A DNA stretch of 56,495 nt from an uncultured Spirochaetales bacterium (GTDB lineage Bacteria; Spirochaetota; Spirochaetia; Sphaerochaetales; Sphaerochaetaceae), in NCBI GenBank assembly GCA_949288415.1, contig CASEKE010000019.1, positions 1 to 56,495 of the forward strand. Reading direction: 5' to 3'. Position 1 is the stretch's first letter. The number at the start of each line of letters is the position of its first letter. The notes beneath the pieces are model-generated. The model ran no database searches. It was given only the letters and a program-made list of their open reading frames with translations, and had not been told where the DNA came from. Below, piece after piece: positions 24,643 through 33,640 of the stretch. The translations under genes and the position numbers were made by a program.

Positions 24643-25934
24643 AGAAAGGCACAAAAGTAGTTGCCATCGTTCTCGGAGGTGGTAGAGGAACAAGGCTCTA
24701 CCCTCTTACAATGGATCGTTCCAAGCCGGCCGTTCCGTTCGCAGGAAAGTACCGCCTTGTCGATATTCCAATCTCGAACTGCATCAACAGCGGTGTCAGG
24801 CAGATCTACGTCCTGACGCAGTTCAATTCTGCATCGCTGCATAACCACATCGCGAGCACATACGTATTCGACCAGTTCTCCAACGGTTTCGTCGAGATTC
24901 TTGCCGCAGAGCAGACATATGCTTCCGAAAGCTGGTACCAGGGCACAGCAGACGCCGTAAGGAAGAATCTCAAGCACTTCTCGGACCAGAACGCGGATTA
25001 CTACGTCATTCTTTCCGGTGACCAGCTCTACAGGATGGACTTCTCGGAGATGCTCGATCGCCACATCTCCAGCGGTGCAGAGCTCACCATCGCGGCCAAG
25101 CCCATCAGCCGAAGCGAAGCCACCGGACTCGGAATCATCGGAGCCGACGAAGAAGGAATGATCAGGAAGTTCTACGAGAAGCCTGCGTCAGACATGGATC
25201 TCTCGGAATACAAGGTTCCCGGAAAGCTCATGAAGGAGCAGCTTGGAAAGGACGTCACACCGGCGAACGAGTACCTCGCATCCATGGGCATATACATCTT
25301 CACGGCGAAAGCCATGGAGCAGGCGCTCAACAACGACAAGACCGACTTCGGAAAAGAGATCATTCCGGACATCATCAAGACTCGCCCGGTAGCGGCATAC
25401 CTCTTCGACGGATTCTGGGAAGACATCGGAACGATCAAGGCTTTCTACGAGACGAACCTCAACCTCGCCTCCGAAAAACCTGATTTCAACTTCTACGATG
25501 AGGAGATGCCGATCTACACGCACAGAAGACATCTTCCTGCCACGAAGGCGAACTTCTGCAACATCTCCAACTCCCTCACATCGGAAGGATCGATCATAAC
25601 GAACGCCTACATCGTCAACAGCATCATCGGCGTCAGGACCTTCATCGAGGCAGGCGCATCGCTTGACGGCGTATACTGCATGGGAGCAAGCCATTACGAG
25701 ACCGAGGAGGAGAAAGCCAACAACGCGAAGAACGGCATTCCGAACATCGGAATCGGAAAGGCGACGATCATCAAGAAAGCCATCATCGACCAGAACGTAC
25801 GAATCGGCGCGAACTGCAGGATCGGAATCGACAACATCAACCGCCCAGAAGGAGATTTCGAGATGTACTCGGTGCATGATGGAATCATAGTCATCAACAA
25901 GAACGCCGTCATCCCTGACGGAACTGTCATCTGA
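24639..25934 (+). CDS. glgC: Glucose-1-phosphate adenylyltransferase
   Basis: 431 aa. It makes ADP-glucose from ATP and glucose 1-phosphate, the controlled step of glycogen synthesis. Motifs: [20 protein letters not shown] (nucleotidyl transfer site), [39 protein letters not shown], and a C-terminal left-handed beta-helix ([20 protein letters not shown]). Length and helix match bacterial GlgC. SD GGGAGGAG is before the ATG. The intrinsic terminator at 25957 ends the unit. Confidence 0.95.
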   Translation: MKKGTKVVAIVLGGGRGTRLYPLTMDRSKPAVPFAGKYRLVDIPISNCINSGVRQIYVLTQFNSASLHNHIASTYVFDQFSNGFVEILAAEQTYASESWYQGTADAVRKNLKHFSDQNADYYVILSGDQLYRMDFSEMLDRHISSGAELTIAAKPISRSEATGLGIIGADEEGMIRKFYEKPASDMDLSEYKVPGKLMKEQLGKDVTPANEYLASMGIYIFTAKAMEQALNNDKTDFGKEIIPDIIKTRPVAAYLFDGFWEDIGTIKAFYETNLNLASEKPDFNFYDEEMPIYTHRRHLPATKANFCNISNSLTSEGSIITNAYIVNSIIGVRTFIEAGASLDGVYCMGASHYETEEEKANNAKNGIPNIGIGKATIIKKAIIDQNVRIGANCRIGIDNINRPEGDFEMYSVHDGIIVINKNAVIPDGTVI

Positions 25935-25956
25935 CGGGAAAACCGCAAAAAACAAA

Positions 25957-25989
25957 GGCAGACAGGAATCTATCCTGTCTGCTTTTTTT
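25957..25989 (+). terminator. glgAC terminator
   Basis: GGCAGACAGGA, loop ATCTA, TCCTGTCTGC, then seven T residues. Confidence 0.9.
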
Positions 25990-25999
25990 CACGAGGCAT

Positions 26000-26025
26000 A
26001 AAAAAACCGGGGACATGCCCCGGTA
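26000..26025 (-). terminator. Terminator of the nnr-ilvE operon
   Basis: Read on the minus strand: ACCGGGG, loop CATG, CCCCGGT, then seven T residues. It lies 18 bases past the ilvE stop and faces the glgC terminator. Confidence 0.9.
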
Positions 26026-26042
26026 TCGGAAAAGGAAAGAGC

Positions 26043-27074
26043 TCAGTCCTCGCAGATCACCCTTATCCATCCTTCCGGCGCCTCGATCTCGCCGGACTGG
26101 ATTCCTGTGAGCGTCTCACGAAGCTTTGCGCAGACTTCTCCCATCTTCTCCATGCCGCTCTTGAAGCGGATCGTACCATCCGGAGTATCGATCTCGCCGA
26201 CAGGAGAAATGACGGCTGCCGTACCGCAGAGTCCGCATTCCTTGAAATTCCTGAGTTCGTCATACTTGACGACTCTCTCCACTACCTTGAGACCGAGATA
26301 GTGCTCGGCGACATAGAGAAGGCTTCTTCTGGTGATGGACGGGAGAATCGTGTCGCTCTTCGGCGTGACGATCATATTGTCATCCGTTACGAACACGAAG
26401 TTTGCCCCGCCGGTCTCCTCGACCTTCGTCCTTGTGGCCGCATCAAGATACATGTTCTCGCTGTAGCCCTGAAGCTTTGCCACATATCCGGGATAGAGGC
26501 TCATGGCATAGTTGAGTCCGGCCTTGATATGTCCGGTTCCATGAGGTGCTGCTCTGTCGTATTGGCTGAGAAGAAGTCTGAGTGGCTTGATGCCGCCCTT
26601 GAAGTAAGGTCCGACAGGGGTGACGAACACTCTGAACTCGTACTCGGGAGCAGGTGCCACGCCGATGACAGGTCCGTTGCCGAAGACGAACGGCCTGATA
26701 TATAGAGTCGCTCCTGTGCCGTAAGGCGGAACCCACGCGGCATTGGCCTTCACGACCTCGTCCACAGCCTTCAGGAAGAGTTCTGTAGGAACCGGCGGAA
26801 TCAGGAGACGCTCGGCAGAGTCCTGAAGTCTCTTTGCGTTAAGATCCGGGCGGAAGCAGACAATCTTGCCATCCTTCGTCGTGTATGCCTTCAGACCCTC
26901 GAAGCAGGTCTGGGCGTACTGGAGGACGCCGGCGCTTTCGCTCATCGTGCAGGTCGCATCGGTCACGAGTCCGCCCTCGTCCCATGCGCCGTTCCTGTAA
27001 TGTGCTACGAATCTGTAGTCAGTCGGCTGGTAGCTGAAGCTGAGTGCAGACCAATCAAGGTTTTTCTTTTCCAT
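26043..27074 (-). CDS. ilvE: Branched-chain amino acid aminotransferase
   Basis: 343 aa, PLP fold type IV, longer type II (BCAT) form. The last step of Leu, Ile and Val synthesis, or the first of breakdown. Lys184 in GHIKAGLNYAMS is the PLP lysine. Also visible: LQYAQTCFEGLKAY, RPFVFGNGPVIG, EETGGANFVFV and ECGLCGTAAVISPV. Start chosen at the ATG after CGGAGG rather than 27128. Last gene of the minus operon, 34 bases after the Nudix gene. Confidence 0.93.
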   Translation of the reverse strand: MEKKNLDWSALSFSYQPTDYRFVAHYRNGAWDEGGLVTDATCTMSESAGVLQYAQTCFEGLKAYTTKDGKIVCFRPDLNAKRLQDSAERLLIPPVPTELFLKAVDEVVKANAAWVPPYGTGATLYIRPFVFGNGPVIGVAPAPEYEFRVFVTPVGPYFKGGIKPLRLLLSQYDRAAPHGTGHIKAGLNYAMSLYPGYVAKLQGYSENMYLDAATRTKVEETGGANFVFVTDDNMIVTPKSDTILPSITRRSLLYVAEHYLGLKVVERVVKYDELRNFKECGLCGTAAVISPVGEIDTPDGTIRFKSGMEKMGEVCAKLRETLTGIQSGEIEAPEGWIRVICED

Positions 27075-27108
27075 AATCAATGTACCTCCGATTGGATTCA
27101 TCATAAAA

Positions 27109-27504
27109 CTAGAAAAAATTGTTTTCAATGAGGAAAGAGGCCAAATGGCTGTCGGAATCTCCCATTTTCAATTCTTTCAGCTCCTTTGCGGAGACAAATG
27201 CAGTTCTGGTATGTACGCTGAGTGTGAAATTCACATCGTCGAGGGCAATAAGACAGCCCTTGAGATGATAGAGCGTATCCTTGTTCACGAAGTCGTAGCA
27301 GAAAATCTCGCGAAGGAACGTTATCTCCACGCCGAGCTCCTCCCTGTATTCACGCCTGAGCGTATCCTCCAGGCTCTCCCCGTAGCGGTTCTTTCCGCCG
27401 GGGAATTCCCACATTCCGGAAAGCGCTCCCCCATCCACTCTTTTCGCGACGAGCACCTTGCCGTCCCTGATGGCTATTCCTGCCGTTGTGATTCTCTCTT
27501 TCAT
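27109..27504 (-). CDS. Nudix hydrolase, MutT-like
   Basis: 131 aa. The Nudix box GX5EX7REXXEEXG is complete, residues 36-58 (starting GGKNRYGES and ending REYREELG), after WEFPGG, the pattern of MutT/8-oxo-dGTPases and CTP pyrophosphohydrolases. A house-cleaning role, removing damaged nucleotides, is likely, but substrates cannot be read from sequence. ATG at 27504 has GAGG five bases upstream; the GTG at 27510 is an alternative. Seven bases follow the stop of the previous gene. Confidence 0.87.
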   Translation of the reverse strand: MKERITTAGIAIRDGKVLVAKRVDGGALSGMWEFPGGKNRYGESLEDTLRREYREELGVEITFLREIFCYDFVNKDTLYHLKGCLIALDDVNFTLSVHTRTAFVSAKELKELKMGDSDSHLASFLIENNFF

Positions 27505-27511
27505 GGACACC

Positions 27512-27907
27512 TCAGATGAATATAAGACTCGGGAAGAGCAGATCGAGCGCAGCTACAGTCAGCAGAGCGATCCCCATGCGGAAGGATCTGCTCTCCATCA
27601 AGCTTCCCGTTATTATCTCCAAATCGTCTTTTCCCATATCGCCATAGTATCGGAAACTGGACAGAAGAAGCGCAAGGGCTGGAACGAAGTCCCCGAGGAT
27701 CACAGGTCCAGGATCGATGGGGAAAAGCAGGGAAAGCGCAGAAAGCGTGATACCTGAAAAAAGGAACGTCAGCCTCAGCGCTTTGCTTCGCATGATCATG
27801 AGCTTCACCCTGAGCATGAACGAAAGCTCGTTGCGGAACACTTCTACAAGGACAATCAAAGCCGTGAAGACGAGATATGCGATTCTCAGAGGAAATATCT
27901 GCAGCAT
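27512..27907 (-). CDS. Small membrane protein with about four helices
   Basis: 131 aa. Hydrophobic stretches at residues about 8-25, 45-62, 70-86 and 112-130, with charged loops (NELSFMLRVKLMIMRSK and YGDMGKDDLE). I do not recognise the family. The start overlaps the nnr stop as TGATG, and GGAGG lies eight bases before it, so it belongs to the nnr operon. Confidence 0.65.
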   Translation of the reverse strand: MLQIFPLRIAYLVFTALIVLVEVFRNELSFMLRVKLMIMRSKALRLTFLFSGITLSALSLLFPIDPGPVILGDFVPALALLLSSFRYYGDMGKDDLEIITGSLMESRSFRMGIALLTVAALDLLFPSLIFI

Positions 27908-29250
27908 CACCTGTTCCTCCCGATTTCTTCAATCAGATCGTCCGCATCATAGAATCCGAGCCTCTCATGGCAGATTCTGCCAGCTTTCTGATGGAGGATC
28001 ACCGCATTGACGGCCGCATCGAGCAGATCCATTCCGACAGCCAGGAAAGCTCCTATGATTCCTGAAAGTACATCTCCGCTGCCGGCAACGCCGAGGGAAG
28101 GATTCATTCCGTCGCAAATGTATTCGACATTTCCGTCCGATATCACCACGCTCGCCCCCTTCAGGACGACCACCGCGGAAAGGTATCCGGCAAGCGTCTT
28201 TGCATCCGCGGGCAGGGAGAGACTGCCGCACAGCCTCTCCATCTCGCCGATGTGTGGTGTGAGCACTGCGGAATGAGCGAAATCGCATCCCTTGCCGATC
28301 AGCTTCAGCGCATCGGCGTCGATCACCTTCGGCAGGCCGGATGAGAAAATACCGACATCTCCGTCGTTTCCCCATCCCGGTCCTATCACCAGACTGTCCA
28401 GCCCCTTCTCGTCGACCGGCATATGTCTGACAATCGCAGGACGGTAGCAAGACACGGAAAGATAGGAGGATTGTCCCGTATGGATCGTGACGAGTCCGGC
28501 TCCGGCATGGAAAGCGGCCTTGGCCGAAAGAACCGGTGCGCCTGTATACTCGCCGCTTCCCCCGACAATGCCTACATGACCTCTTCTGTTCTTGTAGTCT
28601 CCGGGACAGAAAGGCGGAACATGGTAGTCCCCATCCTCGAGCAGGAACGAATCCGTCCCGACAAGGTCGAGAGCGCTTTCGGGGAATCCGGGATTGATCA
28701 GGACGACATCGCCCGTAAACTTTCTAAAGGACGGGAGGTATTCCTCCCTTTTGAGCATGGTGAAGGTTACAGTCAGATCGGCTCTGAAAAGATACGCCGA
28801 AGGCACGTCCACGGCGATGCGGAACGCATCCATGGCATTCAACTTCCCGACGAGGTTTTTCACGTTCTCCTGCACAGGCGGCCTGAATGCGGCTCCGAGA
28901 ATTCCATCGACTACGACATCGAAGCCTTGGACATCGTCGACGACGGGAATGCCTAGCTCCAGGGCGCACCGGCGACGGTTCATATTGTGTTCGTTTCCCT
29001 CCTGCGATACGTACATGAGCGATACATCGAGGCTGTCCTGCCAAGCAAGAATCGCAAGAGAGATCGCATCGGATCCGTTGTTTCCCTTTCCGGCGACCAC
29101 AAGGATCCTGTGCCCTACCAAACGTCCCTTGACTGCGTCGTACATGAGCCGTGAGGCATTGTCTATCAGCATTTCCGACGACAGGGAGAACTCTCCTCTC
29201 AGTCTTTTGTCCAGTTCATTGACCGCAAGCGCGGGCAGAAGTTTCTTCAT
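27907..29250 (-). CDS. nnr: Bifunctional NAD(P)H-hydrate epimerase / dehydratase
   Basis: 447 aa. The N-terminal YjeF_N domain (to about 195) epimerises damaged NAD(P)HX: SSEMLIDNASRLMYD, VVAGKGNNGSDAISLA. The C-terminal NnrD domain (about 215-447) dehydrates the S form with ATP or ADP: GHVGIVGGSGEYTGAPVLSAKAA, LTPHIGEMERL, VVVLKGASVV and GVAGSGDVLSGIIGAFLA. Together they repair hydrated nicotinamide cofactors. No SD precedes the ATG. TAGAAT lies six bases upstream with a TTGCTC 17 bases further, suggesting a leaderless start. First of four genes that end with ilvE. Confidence 0.92.
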   Translation of the reverse strand: MKKLLPALAVNELDKRLRGEFSLSSEMLIDNASRLMYDAVKGRLVGHRILVVAGKGNNGSDAISLAILAWQDSLDVSLMYVSQEGNEHNMNRRRCALELGIPVVDDVQGFDVVVDGILGAAFRPPVQENVKNLVGKLNAMDAFRIAVDVPSAYLFRADLTVTFTMLKREEYLPSFRKFTGDVVLINPGFPESALDLVGTDSFLLEDGDYHVPPFCPGDYKNRRGHVGIVGGSGEYTGAPVLSAKAAFHAGAGLVTIHTGQSSYLSVSCYRPAIVRHMPVDEKGLDSLVIGPGWGNDGDVGIFSSGLPKVIDADALKLIGKGCDFAHSAVLTPHIGEMERLCGSLSLPADAKTLAGYLSAVVVLKGASVVISDGNVEYICDGMNPSLGVAGSGDVLSGIIGAFLAVGMDLLDAAVNAVILHQKAGRICHERLGFYDADDLIEEIGRNR

Positions 29251-29256
29251 AGCTCG

Positions 29257-29285
29257 ATTCTAGCCTAAAGAATGCGCGGGAGCAA
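29257..29285 (-). promoter_or_regulatory. nnr operon promoter, apparently leaderless
   Basis: Minus strand TTGCTC at 29285-29280, a 17-base spacer and TAGAAT at 29262-29257. Six bases separate the -10 from the ATG at 29250. Confidence 0.5.
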
Positions 29286-29303
29286 TAAGGAAGGAAATGC
29301 GTC

Positions 29304-29332
29304 TTGACGCGTGAAAACATCTTGGCAATAAT
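29304..29332 (+). promoter_or_regulatory. Promoter of the thi operon
   Basis: TTGACG at 29304-29309, a 17-base spacer and AATAAT at 29327-29332. Transcription would start close to 29339, where the TPP aptamer begins. Confidence 0.65.
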
Positions 29333-29338
29333 GAAGCT

Positions 29339-29411
29339 AAGTCTAGGGGTGGCTTTTTGCCTGAGATCATACCCGTCAACCTGATCTGGACAATACCAGC
29401 GTAGGGAGCGA
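29339..29411 (+). ncRNA. TPP (thiamine pyrophosphate) riboswitch
   Basis: The conserved thi-box is easy to read: AGGGGTGG, then CTGAGATCATACCCG, then ACCTGATCTGGACAATACC followed by AGCGTAGGGA. These form the TPP aptamer's two arms, so TPP should shut off the thiBPQ genes when plentiful. No U-run terminator hairpin is clear in the 64 bases between the aptamer and the thiB start, so control may act by hiding the AAGGAGAG SD at 29460. Confidence 0.95.
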
Positions 29412-29474
29412 CAAGTTCTTTTGAAAAGCGAAACTATTTCTAGACAGAATCATTTCATTAAGGAGAGACATAAA

Positions 29475-30497
29475 ATGAAGAGATTTGTCACAACTGCTCT
29501 TATCGTGCTCCTTGTCTTCGGTTCTGTATACGCACAGGGCAGCAAGGAAGAAGGCGCAGCCGTCAGGAATGAGATCACGGTCTACGCCTACGATGCCTTC
29601 TGCGGCGACTGGGGTCCCGGTCCCGAGGTCATACCGGTATTCGAGCAAAAGACAGGAATCAAGGTCAATCTCGTGTCTGCAGGAGATGCGGGCGAGATGC
29701 TCAGCAGGATCATACTCGAAGGAGACGACTGTCCTGCGGACGTGGTGCTCGGCATCGCCGACACGATGGTCAAGCAGACCTTCGACGCGGACATCCTCAT
29801 GCCATACGACTCGCCGGTCATCCCGACCATCGATCCCGATCTGATGTTCGACGACGAGCACAGGCTTCTTCCCTTCGACTGGGGCGTATTCTCGTTCGTC
29901 ATCGACACAGAAAGCGATGTGCCGGTCCCGCAGTCGCTCGACGATCTCACCAAGAGCGAATACAAAGGGAAGGTCATACTTATAGATCCTAGGACCAGTT
30001 CGGTCGGACTCGGATTGCTGATGTGGACATACAGCGAATACGGAGAGGATTATCTTGCCTGGTGGGAAGCCATGAAGGAAAACGCACTGACGATCGCCGA
30101 CGGCTGGTCATCCGCCTACGGACTCTTCACGGAGGGTGAGGCCCCGATCGTGCTCTCATACACGACAAGCCCAGTATACCATGTACTCAACGAGGACTCC
30201 ACAAGATATCAGGCACTCGTGTTTCCTGCACATCAGGGAACTACGGAAGGAATCGGAATCCTCAAAAACAGCCGCAACAAGGAAGGCGCAAAGGAGTTCG
30301 TCGATTTCATCCTCACCGACGCACAGAAGGATATCGCGGTCCTGAATTCCATGTACCCCGTCAACGGGACGACCGAGCTCCCGGATGCCTATAATTACGC
30401 ACCGGTTCCGGCGAAAGTGTATCCTACGGACCAGGACGTGGTCGAGAACAAGTTGGACGGAATGTTCAAGGCCTGGACCGAGGTAATGAGCAAATAG
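29475..30497 (+). CDS. thiB: Thiamine ABC importer substrate-binding protein
   Basis: 340 aa. The signal peptide ends at SVYAQGSKEE. The mature protein is a type II binding fold of the ThiB/TbpA class: EITVYAYDAFCGDWGPGP, PADVVLGIADTMVKQ, LPFDWGVFSFVID, LSYTTSPVYHV and EGIGILKNSRNKEGAKEFVD. It follows the TPP riboswitch directly and precedes the permease gene by 16 bases, which supports thiamine or a phosphate ester as ligand. SD AAGGAGAG is nine bases before the ATG. Confidence 0.93.
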   Translation: MKRFVTTALIVLLVFGSVYAQGSKEEGAAVRNEITVYAYDAFCGDWGPGPEVIPVFEQKTGIKVNLVSAGDAGEMLSRIILEGDDCPADVVLGIADTMVKQTFDADILMPYDSPVIPTIDPDLMFDDEHRLLPFDWGVFSFVIDTESDVPVPQSLDDLTKSEYKGKVILIDPRTSSVGLGLLMWTYSEYGEDYLAWWEAMKENALTIADGWSSAYGLFTEGEAPIVLSYTTSPVYHVLNEDSTRYQALVFPAHQGTTEGIGILKNSRNKEGAKEFVDFILTDAQKDIAVLNSMYPVNGTTELPDAYNYAPVPAKVYPTDQDVVENKLDGMFKAWTEVMSK

Positions 30498-30513
30498 GAA
30501 GAAAAGGAAGAAT

Positions 30514-32145
30514 ATGAAGAGCAGGCAACGTAGTTTCTATCTGGTTGTGGCACTGCCGTCATTAGTGGCGCTTGCAGCTTTGTTCGCGTTGCCGCTCTTC
30601 CATACGCTCTCGTATGCCTTCTCCGAAGGCGGAGAGGCTCTCAAGGAGACGTTCACGTCGGCCTACACGTACCGGCTTCTGGCCTTCACAGTAGAGGAAA
30701 GTCTGCTATCCGCATCGATTTCGGTCGTGACGGCGCTTCCGTTCTCCTATCTATTTGCGAACTACCGCTTCCCTGGACGCAAGGCGGTTCTTGCGCTCTC
30801 GGCTCTGTCGTTCACCATACCGTCGATCCTAGTCGTGCTCGGCTTTGTCATCTTCTATGGAAACAGCGGAGTTCTCAACACCATACTCAGACACATCACA
30901 GGCGCCGAAGAGTCTCCTGTGAGGATACTCTACTCTTTCAAAGCAATCATCCTTGCACATGTCTATCTCAATTTCCCGGTGGCGTTCAACCTGATCACCA
31001 ACGGCTGGTCAAGTCTGCCGAGGCGGGAGGAAGAGGCATCGTACACCCTCAGGAAGGGACGTTTCACGACGTTCGTGAAGATTACTCTGCCCAAGCTAAG
31101 GGGCATAATTCTCAACGCCTTCCTCATAATATTCCTGTTCTGCTTCTCATCATTCGCGATTGTCCTCGTGCTCGGCGGAAACCCCAGGTACACCACACTC
31201 GAGGCCGAGATATATAGAAGGGCACGCAACAGTCTGGACTTCGCATCTGCATCGGCCCTTGCACTCTTCACATTCCTGGTAACGGCAGGACTTCTCCTTC
31301 TGACATCGGGAGGAAGAAGAAGCGAAAAGATAACCAGAAGCGAGAGAATCGCATACCCGATCAGGACATGGAAAGGTCGTCTGGCATGTCTTTTGCTGGT
31401 ACTTCTCATCCTGCTCTTCATCCTACCGCCGATGCTCTCGATCGTATACAGATCCTTCTTCGACAGGAAAGGCTCGTTCGACCTTTCGGAATGGATCGAA
31501 CTTCTTACTTTCGGTTCGACTTTCGAACCTGTCATCAACTCCCTGCTACTTGCGCTGTTCAGCTCCGCTGTATCCGTACTGCTTTCCGAAAGCATCGCGA
31601 TATACAGTGTGAAGGCATCGAGCCGCCTTATACCGCTGCTCGCGACACTTCCGCTTGCCACCGGCAGCGTAACACTTGGTCTCGGATACAACTTCCTCGC
31701 CTCGCGCATCCCGGGAGGCGGAGAGATGGTTTCATATCTGATGGTTTTCCTGACGCACCTCGTCATATCCCTGCCTTTCGCGGTCAGGACGATCCTTCCG
31801 GGAGCTCGTGAGATTCCTGAACGGATAAGCCTGGCATCCTATACGCTCGGGAAAGGACTGCTATCCACCTATCTGAAGGTCGAAAGGCCGTTGCTGAAAA
31901 GCTATCGTCTGAAAGCCTTCATCTTCGCATTCGCACTCTCACTCGGAGAGGTGAACGCCACGCTCACCCTTTCGGGAGGGCACATAAAGACTCTTCCGGT
32001 GCAGCTCTATGCGCTGATCGGAAGCTACAACTACCAAGGAGCCAGCGTTCTAGGTACAGTACTGCTTGCGCTGGCCTTCATCATCTTCCTTCTAGGGGAG
32101 CTGACAGGAGCAAAACATGGACTTTCTGGAAGTAAAGAATCTTAA
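30514..32145 (+). CDS. thiP: Thiamine ABC importer permease
   Basis: 543 aa: a fused permease with two halves of about 270 aa, as in E. coli ThiP. About 12 membrane helices. EAA-type loops are EEASYTLRKGRFTTFVKITLP in the first half, cut to the visible core, and ISLASYTLGKGLLSTYLK in the second. It ends inside thiQ with a 29-bp overlap. Confidence 0.92.
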   Translation: MKSRQRSFYLVVALPSLVALAALFALPLFHTLSYAFSEGGEALKETFTSAYTYRLLAFTVEESLLSASISVVTALPFSYLFANYRFPGRKAVLALSALSFTIPSILVVLGFVIFYGNSGVLNTILRHITGAEESPVRILYSFKAIILAHVYLNFPVAFNLITNGWSSLPRREEEASYTLRKGRFTTFVKITLPKLRGIILNAFLIIFLFCFSSFAIVLVLGGNPRYTTLEAEIYRRARNSLDFASASALALFTFLVTAGLLLLTSGGRRSEKITRSERIAYPIRTWKGRLACLLLVLLILLFILPPMLSIVYRSFFDRKGSFDLSEWIELLTFGSTFEPVINSLLLALFSSAVSVLLSESIAIYSVKASSRLIPLLATLPLATGSVTLGLGYNFLASRIPGGGEMVSYLMVFLTHLVISLPFAVRTILPGAREIPERISLASYTLGKGLLSTYLKVERPLLKSYRLKAFIFAFALSLGEVNATLTLSGGHIKTLPVQLYALIGSYNYQGASVLGTVLLALAFIIFLLGELTGAKHGLSGSKES

Positions 32146-33103
32146 GAAGAACTACGGCAATTTCTCGCTCGATGTCTCCTTCAGCGTGGCGGAAGGCGAA
32201 TTTCTATCGATCATCGGCCCTTCCGGAAGCGGCAAGAGCACGGTGCTGAGCATGCTCGCAGGACTGGAAAAACCCGACGACGGAATAATCGTGCTGGACG
32301 GGGACGATATTACGGACAAGGGAATAAGGGACAGGAAGATAGGCCTTGTCTTCCAGGACTACGCCCTTTTCTCGAACATGAACGTCGAGAAGAACGTGCA
32401 GTACGGCATGGACAGGAAAAAGCTTGGGAAGAGGAAGGATATCAAGGCATATACCGAAATGATGCTTGAGCGCGTCAATCTATCGGGCTACGAGAAAAGG
32501 AAGGTCACCAGTCTTTCAGGCGGAGAGGCGCAACGTGTCGCTCTTGCAAGATCGCTTGCAACGGAACCTAAGGTACTGCTGCTCGACGAACCGCTTTCGG
32601 CCCTCGACGCACCGCTGAGGAAAAAACTCAGGAGCAACATACGCGACATCCACAACCGGACCGGAGTCACCGTGATATATGTCACTCACGACAGGGAGGA
32701 GGCTTTCGCCATCAGCGACAGGATCATCATCATGAAGGATGGGCACATAGTGGAAGACGGCACTCCCGAAAAGGTATACACGCGTCCGTCGTCCAGCTTC
32801 GCAGCGACTTTCACCGGCGACTGCACGCTGCTGCCTGCCTCCATGTTCATGGAGGGCAAGCAAGGACATATCTTCTTCCGCCCGGAGTCGGTGATGATCT
32901 CCGACGAGGCGGTCAATCCACAGATGTACTCCTCCTACCTGGTGATAAACAACGTCACGATCCAGAGCGTGGAATACACGGGAAGCCACTATCTGCTCTG
33001 CGTGGAATACCTGGGACACTACATACTTGCCCTTTCGCTCGTCAAGCCGAAAAAACAGATAATATCAGTGATGATAAACAAAGACAGCATCTCCTTGATG
33101 TAG
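32117..33103 (+). CDS. thiQ: Thiamine ABC importer ATPase
   Basis: 328 aa. Walker A GPSGSGKS, Q-loop VFQDYALFSNM, signature LSGGEAQRVALARSL, Walker B VLLLDEPLSALD and switch His VTHDREEA. The C-terminal 100 residues (FFRPESVMISDEAV onward) form a TOBE-like regulatory domain, so this is longer than E. coli ThiQ (about 230 aa) and built like PotA/FbpC-type ATPases. Overlaps thiP by 29 bp. Last gene of the thiamine operon. Confidence 0.92.
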   Translation: MDFLEVKNLKKNYGNFSLDVSFSVAEGEFLSIIGPSGSGKSTVLSMLAGLEKPDDGIIVLDGDDITDKGIRDRKIGLVFQDYALFSNMNVEKNVQYGMDRKKLGKRKDIKAYTEMMLERVNLSGYEKRKVTSLSGGEAQRVALARSLATEPKVLLLDEPLSALDAPLRKKLRSNIRDIHNRTGVTVIYVTHDREEAFAISDRIIIMKDGHIVEDGTPEKVYTRPSSSFAATFTGDCTLLPASMFMEGKQGHIFFRPESVMISDEAVNPQMYSSYLVINNVTIQSVEYTGSHYLLCVEYLGHYILALSLVKPKKQIISVMINKDSISLM

Positions 33104-33109
33104 TACAAT
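33081..33109 (+). promoter_or_regulatory. Promoter of the first beta-protein/caspase cassette, apparently leaderless
   Basis: AAGACA at 33081-33086, a 17-base spacer and TACAAT at 33104-33109, within the thiQ 3' end. Seven bases separate it from the ATG at 33117. Confidence 0.45.
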
Positions 33110-33116
33110 CATAGCC

Positions 33117-33638
33117 ATGAGGAAAGCGGTAATCATCCTTCTGCTGTCTCTATCAGTCTCGGCAGGACTTTCTGCAGTCTCGTTCGAGCCATACGTCCTT
33201 CTGGGAGCAGGCGTCTCAGGATGCAAGGTCGAAGACGACATGATGCGTACGGCAGTCCGCATCGATGCCGATCTTGCCGTCATCAGCCTGCGTTTCGGGA
33301 CTCGGCATTCCATCGCCTTCCCTCTTGCCTTCGATTTCTTTTTCGAGACTCCCTGGAGGAACGGCTTGCAGCTTGACGGCCACGTTGACATCGGAATCGG
33401 AACGGCATACCGCTATGCATTGTCCGACGCTCTCGAAGTGGAGGCCTCGGCCAAAGTGGCCTGCAAGTACTACCATCGAACGGACGGACTTCTTTTCGGA
33501 ATGGAAATCGGAACGGCACTCTGGTACGCTCCTGCAGAATGGTTCGCACTCGGCATTCCTCTGGAGATCGGATTCACGAAAGGCGAAGTAGATATTTCTA
33601 CGGGAGTATTCGCCGTTCTCATGTATTCGAAGAGGTGA
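33117..33638 (+). CDS. Secreted beta-rich protein, first copy of the cassette
   Basis: 173 aa. A signal peptide (MRKAVIILLLSLSVSAGLSA) precedes alternating strands with Gly and aromatic ends (GHVDIGIGTAYRYALSDALE, LLFGMEIGTALWYAPAEWF), the look of a small outer-membrane beta-barrel. It is paralogous to the protein at 34747: both are exactly 173 aa and share IG-xYRYxxS, a TDGxxxG stretch, a PA-rich segment, and an IPxxxxFxKxEVDI ending. Family not recognised. Two bases separate its stop from the caspase-like lipoprotein gene. No SD is seen. Confidence 0.7.
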   Translation: MRKAVIILLLSLSVSAGLSAVSFEPYVLLGAGVSGCKVEDDMMRTAVRIDADLAVISLRFGTRHSIAFPLAFDFFFETPWRNGLQLDGHVDIGIGTAYRYALSDALEVEASAKVACKYYHRTDGLLFGMEIGTALWYAPAEWFALGIPLEIGFTKGEVDISTGVFAVLMYSKR

Positions 33639-33640
33639 AA